DNA from: Dryocosmus kuriphilus
Lineage: Eukaryota; Arthropoda; Insecta; Hymenoptera; Cynipidae
DNA length: 64,000 bases
NCBI GenBank assembly: GCA_038277395.1
Contig: CM076192.1
Location: forward strand, 195,055,647-195,119,646
Direction: 5' to 3'
The notes below the pieces were generated by a model. The model was not told where the DNA came from. It did not search any database and saw only the letters and a program-made list of their open reading frames with translations. Positions 18,430-29,486 of the stretch are shown here, piece after piece. Numbering within the stretch: position 1 is the stretch's first letter; each line of letters begins with the position of its first letter. Made by a program: the position numbers and the translations under genes.

Positions 18430-20220
18430 AAAGATAACCCAGTGGTTGGTAACAGAAACGCATTCAGTTACACCTTTACCCTTTCCCAATGATTTATGGT
18501 GGGAAGGAAAGGGACCAACTTGACTGGAAACAGAAATACTTTCATGCAAACCCGTGCCCCTGTTAAGTGTTTTTTGAGGGACGCTAATGCACCTCTGTAA
18601 CTAGGCACGTAAATACCTTCAGTCACACCCCATTACCTTCCAATGTCTTTCGTAGGGAAGAACATCTGTGACTTGACACAGAAATATACTCGCCGTAAAG
18701 GTATGACTAAATGCATATTTGTGTAAAGTCGCAGGTTGCTCCACCCCCGAAAAAATTTGGAAAGGATTAGTGGTGTGACTGGAAGTATTTATGTGCCTAG
18801 TTATAGGGGTGCATTCCTGTCGACCGAAAAAAACTCGATAGGGTTAGGGGTATGAATGAGTGTATATCTGTGTCCAGTCCCATTGGTGTCTTTCGGTCAC
18901 ACCACAAAACACTGGGAAAGGGTAAATGTGTGACTTAATGCGTTTTTGTTATCATTCACAGGGGTACCTTCCCGCCCACGACAATCACTGGATATGGGCA
19001 GTTGTGTAACTGAAGGTATTTTTGTGACCACTAAATGGGTTCCCCTTCAAAACATTAGAAAGTGATAGTGGTATGACTGACAATATTGCTGAGGCAAGTC
19101 ATGGGGTGTTCACCGCAAAGGATTGTAAATTTTAGTTGTGTGACTTAAAGTATTTTTGTGTCCAGTCTCGGAGACGTCCACGCCTGCCGAGAAATATTTC
19201 AAAGGAATAGGAGGGGGACTGATAGTATTTCTGTTCCAGTCAAAGAGGTGCCTTCTCGACCCACATAAAGAATTGGAAGGGTATATTATCGTGACTGAAA
19301 GCATTTTTGTGCCTAGTCATCTGGGTGCTTGCTCGCTTCCAGCAGAAAACTGGGAAGGGGTAGAAGTATGGCTGAAAGTATATTTGTAACCAGCCACACG
19401 GTGCCCGTCGTATAACTCTGGAGAAGTGTTGGGATATGAATGAAGGTATTCTATTTTCCAGTCTCATTGGCGCCTTGCCGTCTCCCCACAAAACATTAAG
19501 AAAGGGTACATATGTGACTGAAAATATTTTTGTGACCAATCAGAGGGGTATATTACCGCCCCCGATAAATACTGGAAAGTGATAGTTGTATGACTGAAGG
19601 TATGTTTGTGAACATTAAAGGGTGCCCCGAAAACAATTATCAAGTGGTAGGGGTGTGACTGAAGGTATTTCTGAGGCCAGTCGTGGGGTGTCTACCGCAA
19701 ATCATTGTAAACTGTCGTGGGTGTGGGTCAAACTATTTATGTGTCCAGTCACAGAGATGCCACCCCCTCCTGAAAAAAATTTGAAAGGGGTATGAGTGGG
19801 ACTGAAAGTATTTCTGGGCTCTTCAAAGAGGGGCCTTTTCGACCCAAGCAAAACATTCAAAGGTGGAAGTAGTGCGACTGAAATCTTTTTTGTGGCTAGT
19901 AATCTGGGTGCCTTCACGCTTCCAGCAGAAAATTGAAAAGGGGCGGAAGCATGGCTGAAAGTGTTTCTGTAACCATTCACAGGGGTCCCGCCAGAAAACA
20001 CTGGAAGACGTTAGGTGTGCGACTGAAAGGTTTTTTGTGTCCCGTCACAGGGGTGCCTTTCCGCCACCGCAGAACATTCGAAAGAGTTATGAGTACGAGT
20101 GAAGTTATTTTTGTGACCAATCACAAGGTGCCCCACGAGAAACACTGGAAAGGTGTAGGGCTGTGATTGAAAGTGTTTCTACGACCAGTCGCATGGGAGC
20201 ATTTCCACCTCACATTCACT
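18430..20220. repeat. ~75-bp hairpin satellite filling intron 1 of the modular-exon gene
   Basis: About 23 more units of the same satellite, in register with the other intron blocks (shared landmarks such as CGAGAAATATTTCAAAGG and GCTTCCAGCAGAAAACTG occur at the same relative places). Confidence 0.88.
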
Positions 20221-20353
20221 AACACATTATCAACTTCCATTTTTTTCGAAATTTTTCCGTCCTAGAGCAAAAATGTGTTGAACGCAGAATATGTATTTTT
20301 CGAAGGACTTCGATTTCTGTCCGAGTTTATAGTTTTTTGAATTTTTGACTCAC

Positions 20354-20830
20354 TTGAACGGTATAGATGCTCCAGAGAGTCGCAGTTTCCGGGTTCAATT
20401 GAAAAAATGCCTGCATCTACGTAGCGGATGCTTGTTGGCGCTTCCGCCATCTCTTTTGAGGTCATAGGCTCAAACTTGCCGTCGCTCATGTGTAGTTTCA
20501 TCCGCTTTTTGTGGGGATTATATATTCCTTTAAGAAACTTCATATCCTCCACTATTGCGAAAACCTCACCATCGGTTGTCGATAATACAATATATTCTTG
20601 TACAGGCATACGTGCAAATGTGCAGCTTCCTACTTTAATTTTAATTTTTTTGTTATCAGGAGGAATGTATCTTCTAAATTCGAATATCCGGTCCGGATTG
20701 CTCTTGGGAATAAGCCGGTTGTATCCAACGCTTTCCAGTTGAGAAGCTGCCAGTGTCCTGGTAGAAGAAGACCTGTAACTTTCACAAGGAACAGCCACGG
20801 CAGAAGGGCCCGGTTCCCCGACTGAGAGAT
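20354..20830 (-). CDS. Modular-exon gene, most upstream exon seen (module 4)
   Basis: Module 4 is 393 bp from 20746 to 20354, with donor CAA|GTGAGT and no lesion: ESVGYNRLIPKSNPDRIF, RMPVQEYIVLSTTDGEVF, GNCDSLEHLYRS. Upstream it differs: instead of CTCTACTTGCAG it has ACACTGGCAG and an open frame that continues to a good acceptor, TTTCTTGTTGCAG (AG at 20831-20832). Using that acceptor adds 28 codons (with GEPGPSAVAVPCES) and is again phase 1. This could be the exon that joins a signal-peptide exon. That first exon was not found in the window. The open frame continues further to an ATG at 20873, with a hydrophobic start, so a separate start is the alternative. Confidence 0.55.
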
Positions 20831-21007
20831 CTGCAACAAGAAATATAGGGATTATTTTTTGAGGTATATACATTCATGTTTATCATGAACGTGTGAGCCT
20901 TTTTAACTTTTTCCAACTTTAGCCACCAATATTACGTGTTTGAACTCTCATCTTCCTCCCACACCATCAACCCCCCCCCCCCCCCCCCTCCTCAACTTCC
21001 TCCTCCT
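20751..21007. other. Segment present only upstream of module 4, with a poly-C run
   Basis: In modules 1-3 the exon is directly preceded by the sequence TAGAGGCAAGTGTAGAAA (plus strand). For module 4 that landmark occurs about 255 bp further on, at 21011. The extra sequence holds the extended open frame and a run of C at about 20969-20988. It is either an insertion or the original upstream exon end that the other copies lost. Confidence 0.5.
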
Positions 21008-21029
21008 GAGTAGAGGCAAGTGTAGAAAA

Positions 21030-22600
21030 CAGTCTCTGTTTCGAGGCATTTCGACTGGCGTATGATATTTGTATATGTAATTGAATAGTAAGGATCAGGG
21101 TTCAAATAGTTCATAAATTATTTACCTTATTCACTAAGTGCGCTTTTGGATTTTTGGTACAAGCGCGATAAAGTGTAGCCGCATCTTATTGTAATAAATC
21201 TTACTCGATGTTACTTTTATCTTAGAATTAGTATAATATTAAAATTCTTCTATTCCTACGCTTGTGTAGGGCCTCCGCCTCCTATCCTCATCACTTTCTT
21301 CCCAACAATGCTAATTTCCGCCAACCCGACAATATCCCACTCTTCTATTTCTACTCCTTTAACCACTTGCAAATACTATGTCTGCCACGTTTGATCCACG
21401 ATTTTGAAAATTTTATCTCAGGCTCAATATTCGTAATCAGCGACCTCGAAAAGCTCCTTGATAGAGAGTTCACACAGGAAATCGATTGGACGGAACTGTT
21501 GGAGACTACTTACCTCAGAAGATGGAATTTGTTGATATAATAGGTCCTACAGTTGTAATATTTCACAAACTCTTCCAAAATTCGTCAAGATACGGATTCA
21601 GCGCCAAGAATTTCGTTGGAAAAATATTTCAAATCTCAGCGGGCGAAATCTTGTAGCCTGCGTAATCCTTTGATGTGAAATTGACATTTTAAAAATGATG
21701 AATCGATAAAATTTTATATAGAAATTTTTTTTGGTTTGATCATGGACAATGTTATTAAAAATAAAATGCCTCATCTGCAAACTATATTATGCAAGAAACT
21801 GTTTTCGCATTTTGGACAAACATTCGTGTGCCATTAGAAAGAGATTCGATTTGTTTCGAATCAGACCTCCTTTGCGCTTGCTTTAACTCAGGTAAAGGAT
21901 GAAGAGGAGGAAAAGAAGGAAGTTGGGGAGTTGGTTGATTAAAGTTTCCAGAATCTGAATGTAGTTGGATAAAATCACGAATACGTACGAAAGACTTTGA
22001 ATTATCTTTGCATATCTGAGCTGAACAATTAATTCGAATCCGTCCAGCTTATCTACTAGCGAACCTATTTGTGTGCGGCCGTTATTGATTCAACATTAGT
22101 GTCCAGTGGAATATTCAGGTCTAATCGCCCAGATTCCTCCAAATGTAATTTGGTAAGGAAACGGCGCTGTTTGTTTTAAAAGATTACTGAAAAGTTAATG
22201 GGTTACAAATTTTTGGGTGTAACGCTAATGTAAGGAAAAGTATGTACGAATAGTTACATTAAAGACCGTGGTAGATCTAGATTGTCTTCAGCCTAGAAGC
22301 AGAACCAGAAGAGGCATCTCACGATCATTTTGAGTGCAGAAAAAAAAAGATTTGGAGCTATTTTGAAGAAAAATTATTTTTTTATTTTAACGAATGGTAA
22401 GTAATTTCCAAGAAAACTGGTTGAAAGTGGAATTTTATTGACTTAAGCCATTCAGCCTAATATCCAAAGAAGCAACCTGAGATGATGATATTTCAGAAAA
22501 AACGAAATTCTTAAATATTTCTGTAAAATAGTGAAAAACGTGAGATGATAAGATTATTTTTTGGAACATTTCTTTTCCATTGCATCCCATGCACCAGGTG
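21030..22600. other. Non-coding stretch upstream of module 4
   Basis: It starts with the same upstream flank as the other modules (TATGATATTTGTATATGTAATTGAATA) and then becomes unrelated AT-rich DNA. I found no exon with a convincing signal peptide in it. Short open frames here have no recognisable domain. Confidence 0.4.
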
Positions 22601-22930
22601 ACGCTTTTGTGGCCCAAAGTTAGAGTTTTGAATGAGTCATTTCATAAAAAATTGCATATCTCGTTTCAAAAACATTCTTCGCATAAATTCAAATTCTGAG
22701 TGCCCTAACACAGAAACTTTGGATAAACCTCCGAAAAAGCGACACCCGAATTGCTTTGAAACGTGACGTACAAAAATTCAATGTTTCAAAAATGGAATTC
22801 AAAAATCTAAAAAAATTTTGTGCTCCTTGAGCTTATTTTAGTAAATACATAAAATTGACAAAAGATCCTCAGATACAAATTGTAGAATTTCAAAAAATAC
22901 ACATTTTTGTTGAGAACAGGTTTGCTCTAC
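22600..22930. repeat. Inverted copy of the module flank, left arm
   Basis: TTTAGTAAATACATAAAATT followed by GACAAAAGATCC is the reverse complement of the flank that lies next to each exon donor (for example 17860-17900). Further left, ACCCGAATTGCTTTGAAAC is inverted relative to 23880-23900. With 23600-23960 it forms the two arms around a short satellite block. Confidence 0.6.
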
Positions 22931-23600
22931 ACCAAGCGCCTACTACCGCGAAACATTGGAAAGGCCTGACAGAATGTATTTCTATGCCCAGTCACAGGGG
23001 AGCCTGCCCGATCCCCCAAAACATTGGAAAGAGGTAAGAGAGTGACTGAATATATTTTTGTGTCAAGTCAAATGGGAGCCTTCCCCCGAAGAACTCTCGA
23101 AAGGATTAGGGTTGTGACTAAATGTACTTACATGCCTCGTTACAGAGGGGCATCCTCGTCCCACGAAAAACACTTGAACGTGGTAGGGATATGAATGAAA
23201 TTATTTCTGTGTCCAGTCACATTGGTGTCTTTCTGTTTCACCAAAAGACATTGGGAAAGGCTAGAAGTGTGACTGAATGCGTTTTTATTACCCATTACAG
23301 GGCTACCTTCCGCACTCGGAAAACCCTGGAAGGGGGTAGTTGTATGACTGAAGGTATTTCTGTGACCACTAGGCGGGTGCCCCTGCAAAACTTTGGAAAG
23401 TGGTAGGAGTGTGGATCAAACATTTTCTGAGGCCAGTCATGGGTTGCCAACCGCAAAGCATTTTAAATTGTCAGGGGTCTGACTCGAAGTATTTTCGAGC
23501 CCAACCACGGTGTGCCCCCCAAACCCCCGAAAAAAACTGGAAAAGTGTTGGGGTGTGTATGAAAGTGTTTCAGTGACCAGTCGCAGGGGCGCATCTGCAC
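22930..23600. repeat. Fourth block of the ~75-bp hairpin satellite
   Basis: About 9 units of the satellite found in the introns of the modular-exon gene, in the same orientation. No exon adjoins it: the flank at 23600-23792 ends exactly where a GTGAGT donor and exon would be expected, and unrelated sequence follows. Confidence 0.85.
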
Positions 23601-23960
23601 CTCACATTAACTAGCACACACTCAGCGTCCATTTTCTTTAAATTTTTCGGTCGTAGATCAAAAATGTGCTCAACAGCATATATGTACTTTTCGAAACACT
23701 ACGACTTTTGTCTGAGGACTTTTTGTCAATTTGATGTATTGCCTGAAATAAACGAATAGGTCATACATAAAAGTTTATAGCTTTTTGAATTTTTGGCTTT
23801 GAAGATGTAATTGGCGCACATTTCCATCATCAGATTCGTAATCAGCGAGTCAAATTACATGAGTATACCAAGTTTCAAAGCAACCCGAGGTATCACGTTT
23901 TCGCATATTTAGCTGAATTTTGGAGATGCGACATTCGATTTTTTTCCAGTTTTGCAGCCT
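23600..23960. repeat. Exon-donor flank without its exon, right arm
   Basis: Closely similar to 17740-17945 up to TTTTTGAATTTTTG. In the other copies GACTCACTTGAACGG (the donor and exon end) follows; here it is GCTTTGAAGATGT. A module has been lost or replaced at the exon border. Confidence 0.6.
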
Positions 23961-24039
23961 ATTTTATACACATGAATCTTCCATACGTACCTACTTTTGA
24001 TTTGAAATCGCTTTTCTTGGCTGAAGTCAGTCGAGGCTC

Positions 24040-24488
24040 TCAAATCCCTTAAGCCTCATTAAAATTCCTTAGACACACCTAATGTTTCTTAAGTCCCTTA
24101 AACCCTTAAAATAAACCCAAAATACTTAAAGTACCGTAAATGATTTGTAACAATTAAAGCTCTTAAATTCCCTTAAATCCGTTGAATCTCTTGAGCCCCT
24201 TAGGAACTTCTTAATACTTTCAAATACATTAAACTACCTTGAAAACCTTAAAATACCTTAAAACTCACAAAAATCCATCTAAACACTGTGAATTCTGATG
24301 TAGTTCTTGAAGCTGCTGGGTTTAAAACTATTACAATCTTGAATCACGCAAAATACCTCAAAGTAACTTAAAATCCCGAGAACTATTAAAATCCCTTAAA
24401 AATATTCAATCAAGTAAAATTCCTTTATACATTAAGAGCCTTGAATATATATTCCACTCCCTTGAACTCGTTAAAATCCTTAAAACAC
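24040..24488. repeat. CTTAAAATCCC-type low-complexity DNA
   Basis: Short degenerate words such as CCTTAAAAT, CCCTTAAATCC and CCTTGAAAAC recur at roughly 8-12 base intervals. The same sequence type resumes at 31214 on the other side of the LTR element, so the element inserted into it. Confidence 0.8.
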
Positions 24489-24849
24489 TGTGACGAGCTC
24501 GTACGCTGGCACATACATTTCGTGCGCAGGCAGTGTGCTACAGGGCACGGTACTCCCACACAAGCCTACAGGCGTACCACTGGGGGGATGGCTTCTCACC
24601 ACGCTTCCCACCACGTGCTGCCAGCACCGAACGACGCTATGATACGAGACGCACGACACGAAATAAATAGCTAAGTAGGGTGCGACTCACCGAGTACATA
24701 TTGTGAGCTCTCACGCGTCGAAACTCAAGCCTTCTTCCCACCGATGTGCGTGTGCCCCCCACGGATGGCAGAGGGTTGCGGGAATCGCAAGGAGTCGGTG
24801 TTCCTACGCATGCCATTTCCCAGGACCGACCTGACAGACAAAGCGCCCT

Positions 24850-25650
24850 ACGTGTATGGTTCTCATGATCGATAGGCACTCCCATGGCCACGCGAAACAA
24901 AGCGCATTTGTGAATCGGTGGATACCCACATTATTCCCTTACTTCACCGAAGACCGACTACCCCTAACCAACCGGCCGACATGTACGGTTCTCGTAGACG
25001 TTGGGCACGCCTATGGTCACGCGATATCCAGTGCGTTTGGAATTGATGGGTAACCCCAAGGTTCCCTTACGTCATCGAGGACTGACTGCCCTGGCCGACC
25101 GGCCGACCTGTACGGTTCTCGTGGTCGATGTGCATACCCATGTCCACGCGATACCTAGTGCGTTGGGGAATCGATGGATACCCCCATGGTTATCTTGCAT
25201 CACCGAAGACCGGCTACACATATACAAATGGCCGACGTGTACGGTTCTCGTGGTCGTTGGGCACTTCTATGGCCACGCGATACCTAGCGCGTTGGGAAAT
25301 TAATGGGCACCCCCAAGATTCCCTTACTTTACTGAAGACCGTCTGCCCCTGACCGACCGACCGACGTTTACACTTCTCGTGGTCGATAGGCACTCCAAAG
25401 GCCACGCGATACCTAGTGCGTTGGGGAATCGCTGGGTACCACCATGGTTCCCCTACGTCACCGAAGACCGGCTACACCTAAACGACCGGCCGACGTGTAC
25501 GTTTCTCGTGGTCGAAGGGCACTCCCATGGCAACGCGATACCTAGTGCGTTGGGGAATAGATGGGTACCCCCACGTATACCTTACGTCACTGAAAACCAA
25601 ATGCACCTGATCGACTGGCTGACGAGTATCGTCCTCGTGGCCGCTGGGCA
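24850..25650. repeat. 128-bp tandem array A in the 5' LTR
   Basis: The words ACGGTTCTCGTGGTCG, CACTCCCATGGCCACGCGATA and GTGCGTTGGGGAATCG recur every 127-129 bp, about six times. The matching array in the 3' LTR lies at 29845-30540. Confidence 0.92.
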
Positions 25651-26309
25651 CTCCCATGGCTAGACAACCCCCGGAACTGCACAGCTTCCCTACTAACACC
25701 ATAGTGAGGTGGAGAGCCCCGCGCCTCGGACCGCAAACGACCTGGAGATCTCCTGGGGACGATCGCTCAAATTTTCACCGAACCGCGATCGCCGATGAGG
25801 GAACGGATGCCCGCTCTCCTCTTCAGCTGTACCGAACCAGATTTCGAGGACAGGAGAGACGTCTCCCTCACCAACAGGGACAAACAACTCTTTTAAGAAT
25901 TGCCCCGCCGCCGCGCCCACACTGAACTTGACCGCCATCTAACCGCACTATCCCAGTGTGACGAAACGTCCCGCGCAACAGGACGGTTTTTCTGTCTGCC
26001 TTACGACAGGTGCGAATACATAGCCACAGCACCGACACAAGGGAGCGAGCTACCATCCCTTCCCTACGGAGCAAACAGTGCGCCGACGCGTCCCACGGCT
26101 CGCGTCGTTATAAGCACGAACGAGACGTGGCTCGAGGCACTTCACTCGGTGCGCCCAGTCGAGTCACCTAGACTGGTCTCAACGAGAAGAAGCTGCACTG
26201 GTTCCTCTGTGAACGGGTTCCCCCGTGGCAGCGTTACCGGGCGACGACGACCTAAACGACGACGGACTCGACGCACGACACCCTGAACTCCACTCTACCT
26301 ATCCTCTCC

Positions 26310-26940
26310 TCGTAACCGTCGCATGCGCCGATGAATGTGTTTCCACCATGGTCGGCTCATGCGACCCAGAAGCCGCGGTTTAGGGTATCCCCCTAGCCAC
26401 CCTTCTGTCCGGTGAACCCCGTCCACCTGTCCCTTCCTCATAACCGACGCATGCGCCGACGAATGGGTTTCCACCATGGTCGGCTCATGCGACACAGAAG
26501 CCGCGGTTCAGTGTATCCCCCTAGCCACCCTTCTTTCCGGTGAACCCCGTCCACCTGTCCCTTCCTCGTAACCGACGCATGCGCCGACGAATGGGTTTCC
26601 ACCATGGTCGGCTCACGCGACACAGAAGCCGCGGTTCAGGGTATCCCCTAGCCACCCTTCTGTCCGGTGAACCCCGTCCACCTGTCCCTTCCTCGTAACC
26701 GACGCATGCGCCGATGAATGGGTTTCCACCATGGTCGGCTCATACGACACAGAAGCCGCGGTTCAGGGTCTCCCCCTAGCCACCCTTCTGTCCGGTGAAC
26801 CCCGTCCACCTGTCCCTTCCTCGTAACCGACGCATGCGCCGATGAATGGGTTTCCACCATGGTCGGCTCACGCGACACGGAAGCCGTGGTTCAGGGTACC
26901 CCCCTAGCCACACTTCTGTCCGGCGAATCCATTCCACCTG
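26310..26940. repeat. 128-bp tandem array B in the 5' LTR only
   Basis: GCATGCGCCGA starts at about 26321, 26449, 26577, 26704 and 26832, a 128-bp period, with units over 90 percent alike by eye. Array B differs in sequence from array A but has the same period, and ATGGGT..CC..CATGGT and a following GAAG can be aligned between them, so B may be a diverged, recently amplified relative of A. It is absent from the 3' LTR. Confidence 0.92.
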
Positions 26941-27139
26941 CCCTTTCCCCGTCACACTCCAGAGGCCACTCAATGCTGACCCAACCGACCGAAAGCTGAC
27001 TTCAAACAGACATCGCAACCCGCGGGCGCCCCCCCGACCACCTGTATCGCACCACAGAGGAGGAGCGCCCGAAACTCCGTCGATCCGGACCGATCCGACT
27101 GGGGGAGACGCCGCTCTCACGACACCGTACTTATTCTGT

Positions 27140-27490
27140 TACAGGAACGCTGTGGTACACCCGCCCGCACCGAACCGTTGCGCCCGCGCACGCCGCCGAA
27201 CACCTGTACGCACATCAACACACCCTCGCTCACGTAGTCACGGTACACCTAAACACCTACACGCACACTCAGGACACCTGTACACGCACGTTAACGAACC
27301 TCCACACACATGCACGTACACACCCACCCGTACACTCAGAACACTTACACAACCGCACGCCAGCGAATCTCCGCACGCACACACTTATGTATCGCGGCTA
27401 CCGCACACACACACTCCGTACAACTCACGCACACGAGCACCCTCGGAACACTCACGCACACACACACTCACACGTGCACTAGGCTTAGTT
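27140..27490. repeat. CA/CACG-rich low-complexity block in the 5' LTR
   Basis: Long runs of ACACAC, ACGCACAC and similar words. The long plus-strand open frame across 26846-27850 exists because these runs lack stop codons; its predicted product (His/Thr/Arg-rich) has no domain. Confidence 0.85.
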
Positions 27491-28020
27491 AGAATTGTAA
27501 GGTTATGGGGAGAATATACGCTCATATGTTTGGTTCTTCACACAAGTACCGTTGTTATCACTGCTCTAACCCTAACCCCCACATCCTACCCTGGCGAGAC
27601 TGAAGCATCCGGAGGGGAGACCTTAGAGAGATCTAGAAATGGGAGAATAGCAGCGTTACACCAGTATGTGCTTGCAGGTTCCGAACTGACACCGTGGACG
27701 GGAAAAAGACGCCGCATCCGCGCAAAAATCTTCGATGTACACGCGACACGCAAGCGCACACACACACGCAGAAACCCATGGCTTCGTTGTACATCTGAAG
27801 CACACACACACGCGCAACCACTTGAACGCACACATCTATCAGCCATATAAATTATTATTGTTTAAATAAATTTATTTCACTCTTGTACACAGAAAAGACT
27901 GTCTATCTATCCTTAAGACCTGACAGTCGCTAGGCTGAAGCGTCCGATAGGGTAGAATATATCAACTAAGACCGTTACGTGGCGTCGCACGTGGGACCCT
28001 CAGAAAAGCAGACCGTTACG

Positions 28021-28036
28021 TGACGCCCGAACAGGC
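28021..28036 (+). other. Primer-binding site of the LTR element
   Basis: TGACGCCCGAACAGGC directly after the 5' LTR differs at one base from TGGCGCCCGAACAGG, the 3' end complement of tRNA-Lys used by many LTR elements. Its position confirms the LTR border. Confidence 0.75.
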
Positions 28037-28299
28037 ATAGACATCTAACGGGCATAGACACCGAACAGTCCTAAACACCGAACAAGTTTAGACACTGTAA
28101 AAGATTACATTTTCTGTATCAGGACAGATACCGTTCCCCTTCTTTCCGCCATTACCACCACCGTTCCAATTTTCCCACCATTCTCAGTTATTCCTATAAC
28201 TACGGTTACCCTCTCCATCACCGAACAATATAATCTACCGATGCAGGCGCGAGTACTCAATCAAGTCAGCTCCTCGACAGAGCGCACAGCTCACCTACT

Positions 28300-28815
28300 G
28301 ACATCATCACCGCATACAGGAAAGCACTCATCTGCTGAGACACAGCTGAATGAAATAGCATGCTTCTAGAAAGACGATGCTACCAAGGATAGAGAATATC
28401 GACTCAACATTGTATACCGGATAGAACTTATCCGCTCAAACACAGCTGAACGGAAAAGCCCCCTTTCAAAAAAGGCGACGTTACCAAGGATGGGGAACTT
28501 CGACTCACCACCGCATACCGGAAAGGACTTGTCCGCTCAGACACCGCTGAACGATCCCGCTCGCTGTCAAACAAAGCCGAAGTATTCAATGCGAGGCTAG
28601 CCCAAAAATTTGACGGCCCTTTCACAATGATCAAGAAGACTTCAAGCACGGTATTTGACTTGAAAGACGAAAAAGAAGAAATAAGTCGACACGTTCGCGT
28701 GAAGGACTTAGGCCCGTTTAGGAAGGAACCCCTAACGACCGAAACCCTACCAATAGATTCCCCAACGCCGCCTCTAACTGAGAGCGACGAACTCTCAACA
28801 TTGACAACGCAGTAG
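28300..28815 (+). pseudogene. Ty3/gypsy integrase C-terminal remnant
   Basis: The plus frame that includes 28627 reads ARLAQKFDGPFTMIKKTSST, VFDLKDEKEEISRHV and RVKDLGPF. This is the form of the C-terminal domain of Ty3/gypsy integrases (L..K..GPF.I....S..V..L.D......H..DL.P). It is the only recognisable pol sequence left: gag, protease, reverse transcriptase, RNase H and the integrase core are deleted. A ~95-bp duplication (28330-28540) repeats part of the region just before it. Confidence 0.6.
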
Positions 28816-29472
28816 TACGGCAACCACCAGCAGACATGGAGGGCGAAATAAAAATCTCGAAGCAGAGCTACAAGAAGAGAGTTTCAAGAGATTCCGAGAG
28901 ATCTGCCTCACCTAAAAGAGGGCGCCTGTAGTAACAAGCATAGAGTCGGGCGCTTTCCTGAGAAAACACTCAAGAACAAATGTGCCAACAGGGTAGCCCC
29001 GACAAGGAATAATGTGCATGCGGTCCAAGAACAAAGGGATAAGGACTTGGCAGGCACCAAACCGGCATCAGAACCAGCCGAGCCGGAGGTAAACAAAGGA
29101 GAACCATTCACAAATAACACCAACGGATGCCCGGAGACAACAATCACCGGGTCAAAAATCCTCATACGACTCCCGGGACAGGTAGTACTCAAGGAACCTC
29201 TGGGGTCGCTGCGCCGTAAGCTTCAACATGAAGCACGGGTTTACAAGATGCGGTTGGCTCCAAACTTCTCCCTGCGTTCCTGATTCCGCACAGTGAGTAG
29301 AAGGAGTATTCGAAATTGTCTACTAAATATCCAACAAATATCCCCACAAAGCCTAGCCTGCGCCTCACTACCTTATCACCGACACATTCCAGCTACTGTA
29401 ACGTATTTATTTGTATTCGCATGAACAGCGTGTTGTTTACTTTCGCCAATTTCATGTAAACTTCGCACTCCG
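28816..29472 (+). other. 3' internal region of the LTR element
   Basis: Between the integrase remnant and the polypurine tract. It has a short frame starting at 28836 (EGEIKISKQSYKKRVSRDS) and a Glu/Pro-rich frame at 29014-29283 with no known domain. Nothing can be assigned. Confidence 0.4.
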
Positions 29473-29486
29473 AAGTGGGGAGTAAA
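29473..29486 (+). other. Polypurine tract of the LTR element
   Basis: AAGTGGGGAGTAAA lies directly before the TG start of the 3' LTR, the position used to prime plus-strand DNA synthesis. Confidence 0.7.

Larger units (their letters stand above)
24489..28020 (+). mobile_element. 5' LTR (3.5 kb) of a deleted Ty3/gypsy-like element
   Basis: It begins TGTGACGAGCTCG and ends GACCGTTACG, followed at once by a primer-binding-site-like sequence. The same sequences in the same order recur in direct orientation at 29487-31213: landmarks are GATGGCT, GTGCTGCCAGCACCGA, ACGAGACGCACGACACGAAATA, the 128-bp array, GACGTCTCCCTCAC, TGTCTATCTATCCTTAA and GAGGCGTCCGATA. This copy is twice as long because of a second tandem array and a CA-rich block that the 3' copy lacks. 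Confidence 0.75.

Noticed and set aside
26846..27850. 334-codon plus-strand open frame
   Set aside because: It spans the tandem array and CA-rich part of an LTR; the product is His/Thr/Arg-rich without a domain, and absence of stops follows from base composition.
28428..28823. 131-codon minus-strand frame in the LTR element
   Set aside because: It is antisense to the recognisable integrase C-terminal remnant.
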